This document shows, piece by piece, positions 15,863-20,583 of a stretch of DNA of 20,583 nt. Origin of the DNA: Cellvibrionaceae bacterium (GTDB taxonomy: Bacteria; Pseudomonadota; Gammaproteobacteria; Pseudomonadales; Cellvibrionaceae); contig JAGKXA010000087.1 in NCBI GenBank assembly GCA_021151615.1, positions 1 through 20,583 of the forward strand, given 5' to 3'. A program made the position numbers and the translations under genes. Position 1 is the stretch's first letter; every line of letters starts with the position of its first letter. The notes beneath the pieces are model-generated. The model was not told the origin of the DNA, did no database searches, and saw only the letters and a program-made list of their open reading frames with translations.

Positions 15863-16024
15863 TTAACGAAGGTGGAAACAAACCTTTGCCCTGTAGTGGG
15901 AAGGTGCGTGGGAGAGTTTTTCGTAGGCGCTACGGAATTCCTGGTGGGAACTAAAATCGAATCGGCCCTGGATATAAATTGTGACTTGATTGCCGTCAGG
16001 GGATACAGTTGACGTGATCGCCAT
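15863..16024 (-). pseudogene. hsbA: Truncated STAS anti-sigma-factor antagonist, HsbA-like
   Basis: The minus strand carries a 53-codon frame from an ATG at 16024, with GAGG six bases upstream, to a TAA at 15865-15863. Its start, MAITSTVSPDGNQVTIYIQG followed by RFDFSSHQEFRSAYEKL, closely resembles the N-terminal half of HsbA-type STAS proteins, which normally have about 100 residues. The frame ends ...SHYRAKVCFHLR, where relatives have a VDLR-like strand. It stops before the DSSALGM segment with the phosphorylatable serine. Only 35 bases separate its stop from the hsbR start, so the missing half is absent, not frameshifted. Position between fliJ and hsbR is where the intact gene sits in related genomes. 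It may be a decayed gene or a functional half-domain; loss of function is my inference. Confidence 0.75.
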
Positions 16025-16064
16025 GTCTTACCTCGTAAAAAAACTTCAGATCATTCCCGGCTCT

Positions 16065-16091
16065 GGGGGTCGCCCATCGGCTGGCACCCCC
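16065..16091 (-). repeat. GC-rich hairpin between fliJ and hsbA
   Basis: GGGGGT and ACCCCC pair perfectly, extended by GCC / GGC past one bulged G, around an 8-base loop. It lies in the 129-base gap after fliJ. The only nearby T-run (seven T's) is more than 20 bases farther on, so it is not a standard intrinsic terminator. It could reduce read-through or protect the 3' end of the fliJ transcript. Confidence 0.45.
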
Positions 16092-16153
16092 TAAGGATAG
16101 CCTATAACGCCGAGCTTGCAGTAGGGCTTTTCAGTTTTCCATAGGCCTGCAGG

Positions 16154-16606
16154 CTACTCCTGCCCGGCCCGGTGTTGCAACTGCAGCGAGCTTAGTTCAT
16201 CCAGCTCTTTCTGCAAACGTTTATCCAACAGTAAATCATCTTCGTGTTGCAAACGTTTGATCAAATCCTCAATTGATTTGCGTTTCTGGTGCTTGATCTG
16301 CCATTGCTTTTGTAAGCTGGCCAAGACACCCTGCATACGCACCACTTTGGATTCCTGCTCACTGCAGGCCTCATTTAAACGGTGAATAAAGCTGCTGTAG
16401 TTGATTAACTCGTGGGCTAGTATACCTTGGCGCAAACCACCCTGGGCTTCCAGATATTGTTTGGCATAGTCACGCAACTCCTGCAACTGCCGCTCCTCCT
16501 GTGCCAGTTGATCGCGAAACTGACGCAATTTTTGGGCAGCTTCGTCCTCCTGGCGTTCTGCCAGGGTCAACACTACTTTCATTCGTTTCGCGCGAGACTC
16601 AGCCAT
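16154..16606 (-). CDS. fliJ: Flagellar export protein FliJ
   Basis: FliJ is a small coiled-coil protein that sits in the centre of the FliI ATPase ring, contacts FlhA, and helps recycle export chaperones. The 150 residues match the family. The sequence is almost wholly alpha-helical and highly charged, with two long heptad-like stretches: about residues 8-55 (LTLAERQEDEAAQKLRQFRD) and about 75-145 (SEQESKVVRMQGVLASLQKQ). This is the expected antiparallel coiled coil. FliJ sequences are weakly conserved, so the assignment rests on this build plus its place directly after fliI. The ATG at 16606 has GAAGG six bases upstream. A 74-base AT-rich gap with a perfect AT palindrome separates it from fliI. 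Confidence 0.92.
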   Translation of the reverse strand: MAESRAKRMKVVLTLAERQEDEAAQKLRQFRDQLAQEERQLQELRDYAKQYLEAQGGLRQGILAHELINYSSFIHRLNEACSEQESKVVRMQGVLASLQKQWQIKHQKRKSIEDLIKRLQHEDDLLLDKRLQKELDELSSLQLQHRAGQE

Positions 16607-16656
16607 TCATAACCTTCAAATTAATAGCAATTACTACGTATTAAAAATAGCTGATA

Positions 16657-16680
16657 TTTATTTTTATAATTAAAAATAAA
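16657..16680 (-). repeat. Perfect all-A/T palindrome directly after the fliI stop
   Basis: TTTATTTTTA and TAAAAATAAA form a perfect 10-base inverted repeat with a 4-base loop, starting at the base after the fliI stop codon. Every pair is A-T, so any RNA hairpin would be weak. The run resembles a degenerate terminator without a GC stem, or a site for a DNA-bending protein. No function is assigned. Confidence 0.6.
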
Positions 16681-18066
16681 CTAGCGTTGGCGATGTTGTG
16701 CAGCCAAAGGGCTATTCGCCTTGGTATTGGCCGGGGGCTTAAGTAACGCCTTGAGATTGGCGACGGATTCAGGCAAATGCACGCCCTGTTTAATGCCCTG
16801 TTGGATAAATGCACGCAGGTGGGGGAAGCGCTCAATCGCCATATCCGTATCTGGATCTGCGCCGGGCGTATAGGCGCCTATGGCAATCAGGTCGCGGTTT
16901 TGTTGGTACTTGGCAAGCAGCTGCTTAAAACGCTGCATCATTTTCAGATGATCTTCGTCCACAATGTTTTGCATTGCACGACTGATTGACGCCTCCACAT
17001 CTATCGCCGGGTAAATACCCTCTTCCGCCAGGCGGCGCGATAGCACTACATGACCGTCCAGAATAGCCCGAGCTGAGTCTGCGATGGGATCCTGCAGATC
17101 GTCACCCTCAGTCAGTACGGTATAGAACGCGGTAATGGAACCTTCACCCTCCGCCGCATTCCCGGCACGCTCCACCAACTGCGGAATTTTGGCAAATACC
17201 GAAGGGGGATAGCCCTTGGTCGCCGGGGGCTCACCAATAGCCAAGGCGATTTCACGTTGGGCCTGGGCAAAGCGGGTTAATGAATCCATTAACAGCAGCA
17301 CGTTTAACCCCTGGTCGCGATAGTATTCGGCAATTCGACTGGATAATTGCGAGGCGCGCAAACGCATCAGGGGTGCATCGTCTGCCGGTGAGGCCACAAC
17401 TACCGCGCGACGCAAACCTTCTTCGCCGAGGATATGATCGATAAACTCTTTTACCTCTCGCCCCCGTTCACCCACCAGGCCAACTACGACTACATCGGCC
17501 GTAGTAAAGCGGGTCATCATCCCCATAAGCACACTTTTACCGACGCCAGAACCAGCCATAAGTCCGAGGCGCTGCCCGCGCCCTACGGTGATTAGTGCGT
17601 TGATCGCGCGTACACCAACATCCAGTGGTTCGCTGATCGGGTGACGCTGTAAGGGGTTAATGGCACTGGGGTGAAAATCCAGAAATTCATCGCCAATCAA
17701 AGGGCCTTTGCCATCCAATGGTTGACCAATACCATTAACCACTCGACCTAGCAGCTCGGGCCCGATACGCATCCCCATTTGGCTGGATACAGGAACAACG
17801 CGCGCGCCCGGTTGCAAACCTTCCACTTGTTTGATGGGCATCAGGAAGACTTTATCGCCCGCAAAACCAACGACTTCAGCTTCGATCCGGCGATTATCGC
17901 TATTGATAATTTCACATTGACGACCCACAGAAACATTGAGCCCCACCGCTTCCAGGGTCAAACCTACCGCGCGGGTAATTCGCCCTTCTGCCTGTGGCTC
18001 TGCGTAAGCGGGTTTGCGCGGCGCGTAGCTGCGTATACGTGACGCTATGGATTGACGTTCAGACAT
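16681..18066 (-). CDS. fliI: Flagellar export ATPase FliI
   Basis: FliI is the hexameric ATPase at the base of the flagellar type III export apparatus, related to the F1-ATPase beta subunit. The P-loop is AGSGVGKS at residues 171-178 and the Walker B strand is VLLLMD at 256-261. The export-ATPase signature region GYPPSVFAKIPQLVERAGNA follows. The N-terminal domain contains the GRVVNGIGQPLDGKGP beta-barrel junction. The 461 residues are of usual length. The ATG at 18066 has AGG six bases upstream and follows the fliH stop by six bases, so FliI and its inhibitor FliH are tightly co-expressed. No key residue is missing. Confidence 0.98.
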   Translation of the reverse strand: MSERQSIASRIRSYAPRKPAYAEPQAEGRITRAVGLTLEAVGLNVSVGRQCEIINSDNRRIEAEVVGFAGDKVFLMPIKQVEGLQPGARVVPVSSQMGMRIGPELLGRVVNGIGQPLDGKGPLIGDEFLDFHPSAINPLQRHPISEPLDVGVRAINALITVGRGQRLGLMAGSGVGKSVLMGMMTRFTTADVVVVGLVGERGREVKEFIDHILGEEGLRRAVVVASPADDAPLMRLRASQLSSRIAEYYRDQGLNVLLLMDSLTRFAQAQREIALAIGEPPATKGYPPSVFAKIPQLVERAGNAAEGEGSITAFYTVLTEGDDLQDPIADSARAILDGHVVLSRRLAEEGIYPAIDVEASISRAMQNIVDEDHLKMMQRFKQLLAKYQQNRDLIAIGAYTPGADPDTDMAIERFPHLRAFIQQGIKQGVHLPESVANLKALLKPPANTKANSPLAAQHRQR

Positions 18067-18072
18067 AGCAAC

Positions 18073-18933
18073 CTAGTTATCATCAGATTCAGATGGCGCT
18101 GATCGTTCAAGTGGAGTTGAGAGCTCAGCCGATGTTGTTGCCTCATCGAAATCCTCTTCATCGCCCGCCGTCAATTGCTTGGTAACGAATTGTTCCAACA
18201 CCGTTTTTAAGCGGGAACTCACTGAAAAATCCACGCGACTTTCCGGCGTTTCTATCCGACAACCGCCGGGTAACAATTCAGCATCACCTAAAAATTTCCA
18301 ATCCAACTGTTGTTCTGCGGCATAAGTTTCTATGGCTGCCAAATCGTCAGGATTTAAACACACACGAATATTTTTGCTACCAACAGGAAGTGCATCCACT
18401 GCATTGCGTACCAGTTCGAGAATTTGCGATGAATCAGTTTGCACTTCACGCTGTACCACACTTTGGGTGAGTGTGCAGATAACATCCAATAACAAATGTT
18501 CCAGATCATCGTCCTGCGCGTCGATAGGATTTAATAGCGCATTGGCCAGTTTTTGAAAACGTTGTTGCTCCGCCACCAGCTGCGCGCGCATTTCCATTAA
18601 ACCCTGCTGGCGCCCGGCTTCATAACCTTCGGTATTACCTTTGGTATAGCCTTCTTTGTGGCCCTGTTCAAAACCGTCTTTTTCTGCCGCATCGAAAATC
18701 GCTTGCATTTCCTCGGCCGTCATTCCCATTTGCACAGGCTGTTCTTCAACCGGAATTTCAACGGTTTCGATTTTTTCCTGCTCACGTCGCAATAACCGCT
18801 CGCGGCGTTCACGCGCCTCTTTTTCTGCGGATGAAAGCACGCGTCCGTTGTCACTGACTGGCGGCAACACCCAAGTGGTAACTTGTTCAACCGCTTCGGC
18901 AGGAATACGGTTGGGTAAACTGGAATCCGACAT
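18073..18933 (-). CDS. fliH: Flagellar export ATPase regulator FliH
   Basis: FliH binds and restrains the FliI ATPase and tethers it to FliN at the C-ring. The N-terminal part has a tryptophan in TTWVLPP near residue 21, the region that contacts FliN in relatives, and then a charged helical stretch. A perfect series of glycines every fourth residue runs from Gly87 to Gly111, the glycine-repeat helix known from FliH. The C-terminal FliI-binding domain covers about residues 140-255 (LLLDVICTLTQSVVQREVQT, LPGGCRIETPESRVDFSVSS). An acidic Ser/Thr-rich tail ends the protein. The 286 residues are within the family range. The start has only a weak ribosome binding site and lies 96 bases after fliG. 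Confidence 0.93.
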   Translation of the reverse strand: MSDSSLPNRIPAEAVEQVTTWVLPPVSDNGRVLSSAEKEARERRERLLRREQEKIETVEIPVEEQPVQMGMTAEEMQAIFDAAEKDGFEQGHKEGYTKGNTEGYEAGRQQGLMEMRAQLVAEQQRFQKLANALLNPIDAQDDDLEHLLLDVICTLTQSVVQREVQTDSSQILELVRNAVDALPVGSKNIRVCLNPDDLAAIETYAAEQQLDWKFLGDAELLPGGCRIETPESRVDFSVSSRLKTVLEQFVTKQLTAGDEEDFDEATTSAELSTPLERSAPSESDDN

Positions 18934-19029
18934 ACTTAGGCAATCCCGACAGCGCTTGTCTCAATAGCATTGGCGCCGTGACAACAAAAAACATTACAAA
19001 CAATAAATGATGACAACGTGAGAGATGGA

Positions 19030-20070
19030 TTAAACCATCTGATCGCCACCACCGCCCAACATGATCTCGCCTGCATCCGCCATGCGGCGCGCCGTAATAA
19101 GAATTTCTTTTTGCGCAGCCTCCACATCGGCCAAACGCATTGGCGGCTTGGTTTCCAGATCGTCGCGCAGCAATTCGGCTGCACGCTTGGACATATTTTT
19201 GAAGATTTTTTCTTTAAGCTCGTCGTCAGCACCTTTGAGCGCAACGACCAATACGTCGGAAGACACTTCGCGCAGCAATGCCTGGATACCGCGATCATCC
19301 ACATCTTTGAGGTTTTCAAACACAAACATAAGATCCTGAATCTGGTTGCCCATGTCTTCATCGATCTCTTTGATACCCTCCATCAATTCCGCTTCGATTG
19401 AACCATCCAGGTTATTCATAATTTCCGCTGCCACCTTATAACCACCCATCGTTTTGGTTTGCGAAGCGGCATTACCGGAGAATTGTTTTTCCAGAATATC
19501 GTTAAGTTCTTGCAAGGCGCTGGGCTGTACGGTATCCAATGAGGCGACGCGCATCATAATATCAAGGCGCACTTTTTCGGGGAAATAACCCAGGATTTCT
19601 GCAGACTGATCTGCATCCAAATATGCGATAACAATTGCCTGAATCTGGGGGTGTTCGTTGCGAATAATATCGGCAACCGACCGTGCTTCCATCCATTTCA
19701 ACGTATCCAAACCGGTGGTATTTCCGCCAATTAAAATACGGTCAATCAAACTGTTGGCTTTGTCTTCACCCAATGCGGTGACCAGCATTTTGCGAATGTA
19801 ATTGTCAGCACCTACACCCAAGCCGGTTAAGGTACGCACTTCATCCAAAAAATTTCCCAGTACCGCTTGCACTTCCGATTGCTGCACATTTTGCAGTTGG
19901 GTCATGGCCGCGCCTATGCGCTGCACTTCTTTCGGCCCCATATGCTTGAGAATTTCAGCGGCGTCCGCTTCACCGAGCGACATCAGTAGAATCGCCGCTT
20001 GATCCACATAGCGCATCTTCAATGCTGGCGGTTTGGCGACCGCTTTATCGTTGGTGTTTGCATCAGTCAT
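19030..20070 (-). CDS. fliG: Flagellar motor switch protein FliG
   Basis: FliG is the rotor protein that interacts with the stator and couples ion flow to rotation. It binds the FliF C-terminus through its N-terminal domain (about residues 15-105, QAAILLMSLGEADAAEILKH). The middle domain carries the EHPQ motif at residues 139-142, which contacts FliM. The C-terminal domain follows the MFVF motif at 248-251 and includes the charged helix FENLKDVDDRGIQALLREV that faces the stator. The 346 residues fit the family. The ATG at 20070 overlaps the 3' end of fliF by eight bases, consistent with coupled translation of the two contacting proteins. The ribosome binding site is weak (GGA nine bases upstream). 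Confidence 0.98.
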   Translation of the reverse strand: MTDANTNDKAVAKPPALKMRYVDQAAILLMSLGEADAAEILKHMGPKEVQRIGAAMTQLQNVQQSEVQAVLGNFLDEVRTLTGLGVGADNYIRKMLVTALGEDKANSLIDRILIGGNTTGLDTLKWMEARSVADIIRNEHPQIQAIVIAYLDADQSAEILGYFPEKVRLDIMMRVASLDTVQPSALQELNDILEKQFSGNAASQTKTMGGYKVAAEIMNNLDGSIEAELMEGIKEIDEDMGNQIQDLMFVFENLKDVDDRGIQALLREVSSDVLVVALKGADDELKEKIFKNMSKRAAELLRDDLETKPPMRLADVEAAQKEILITARRMADAGEIMLGGGGDQMV

Positions 20071-20583
20071 CGCGATTTATCCACTTTTTAACAACCTGGG
20101 CAACACGGCCCGGGTCATCGGCAATCAAACCTTTAATAGCATTAATTTGTTCTTCGTAACCCTGTTCGGGCCCGGGCAACAAAAGCGCGTGGCCGCCAGT
20201 CAGGGTGACTGTCTCATCGGACATATTTTCCAAGCCCGCTATACCACCGGCCGCTTCCAGCGCTGCCAACTGCCGCGCCTCTTCCTCTTCCGCCAGTTTG
20301 CCGCCTTGTTTGGAAAGACTTTTGAACATGGGGCGCAGTAAGCCAAACACAACCAGCAGCATGATCAACACACTGGCAATGTGTTTGATGTACGGAATGA
20401 TCCATATTTCCCACCAAGGCACATCCAAACCTGCTGCAGGATCTTCTACCCGATTGGCAAATGCCGAGTTCAACACATTGACACTATCGCCACGCACAGC
20501 GCTGAACCCCACTGCATCCCTTACCAGTATAGACAAGCGCTCCAGTTCATTTTCAGTCCAGGGCACTAAAGTTTGGGTGCCGT
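20063..20583 (-). CDS. fliF: Flagellar MS-ring protein FliF (3' part, cut by window edge)
   Basis: FliF forms the MS-ring in the inner membrane, the base on which rotor and export gate assemble. Only the last 173 or so codons are present, and the frame stays open through the right edge. Visible are the end of the periplasmic region (LVPWTENELERLSILVRDAV), a membrane helix (about 45 bases' worth of hydrophobic codons around IASVLIMLLVVFGLLRPMF), and the cytoplasmic tail that binds FliG. The tail ends with DPGRVAQVVKKWINRDD, the conserved FliG-binding helix. The stop codon overlaps the fliG start. A GTG near 20566 is internal and is not the true start. Confidence 0.95.
   Translation of the reverse strand, partial: GTQTLVPWTENELERLSILVRDAVGFSAVRGDSVNVLNSAFANRVEDPAAGLDVPWWEIWIIPYIKHIASVLIMLLVVFGLLRPMFKSLSKQGGKLAEEEEARQLAALEAAGGIAGLENMSDETVTLTGGHALLLPGPEQGYEEQINAIKGLIADDPGRVAQVVKKWINRDD

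Noticed and set aside
15502..15954. 150-codon plus-strand open frame crossing hsbR and hsbA
   Set aside because: It runs opposite the hsbR receiver domain and the hsbA remnant. Its sequence is basic and repetitive in the way antisense frames are, and it has no known domain.
16030..16120. Sigma-28-like GCCGATGG and a sigma-70-like TATCCT upstream of hsbA
   Set aside because: No matching -35 element was found at the correct spacing for either, and the GCCGATGG lies within the hairpin loop region.

Overview
The window is a compact flagellar gene cluster with every gene on the minus strand. It therefore reads from the right edge (fliF) to the left edge (fliA). Gene order, the FleN/FlhF polar-number and placement pair, the sigma-54-type promoters, and an HptB-HsbR-HsbA type module between fliJ and fliK all point to a polarly flagellated gammaproteobacterium of the Pseudomonas/Cellvibrio kind. 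I infer the lineage from gene content and protein resemblance, not from a marker gene.

Right to left the layout is as follows. (1) fliF (3' part only), fliG, fliH, fliI, fliJ: MS-ring, rotor switch, export ATPase with its regulator and escort protein. (2) A signalling module: a shortened hsbA-like STAS gene, hsbR (receiver + PP2C phosphatase + HATPase) and hptB (histidine phosphotransfer). (3) fliK, hook-length control, behind its own consensus sigma-54 promoter and a structured leader, and followed by a likely terminator. (4) fliL-fliM-fliN-fliO-fliP-fliQ-fliR-flhB behind a second consensus sigma-54 promoter: stator-associated FliL, the C-ring and the export gate. (5) flhA-flhF-fleN-fliA behind a third, weaker sigma-54-like site: export gate, polar GTPase, number-control ATPase and sigma-28. 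(6) A short tail with a sigma-28-like promoter pointing off the left edge, where the order in relatives predicts cheY.

Together these genes give a tiered programme. A sigma-54 activator (FleQ in relatives, not in this window) would fire tiers 3-5. These build the basal body and export gate and make FliA. FliA would then drive late genes such as the chemotaxis operon off the left edge.

The most unusual point is the hsbA-like gene at 15863-16024. It keeps a good start, a ribosome binding site and the N-terminal STAS half, but stops at 53 codons, before the segment that carries the phosphorylated serine. Its partner genes hsbR and hptB look intact. Other points worth checking are a nine-C tract in fliK, a fliK leader that can fold in two competing ways, an NPEH form of the FlhB cleavage site, and enlarged linkers in FlhF and FlhA. 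No mobile elements, CRISPR arrays, tRNA or rRNA genes were seen, and no gene-free stretch exceeds 300 bases.
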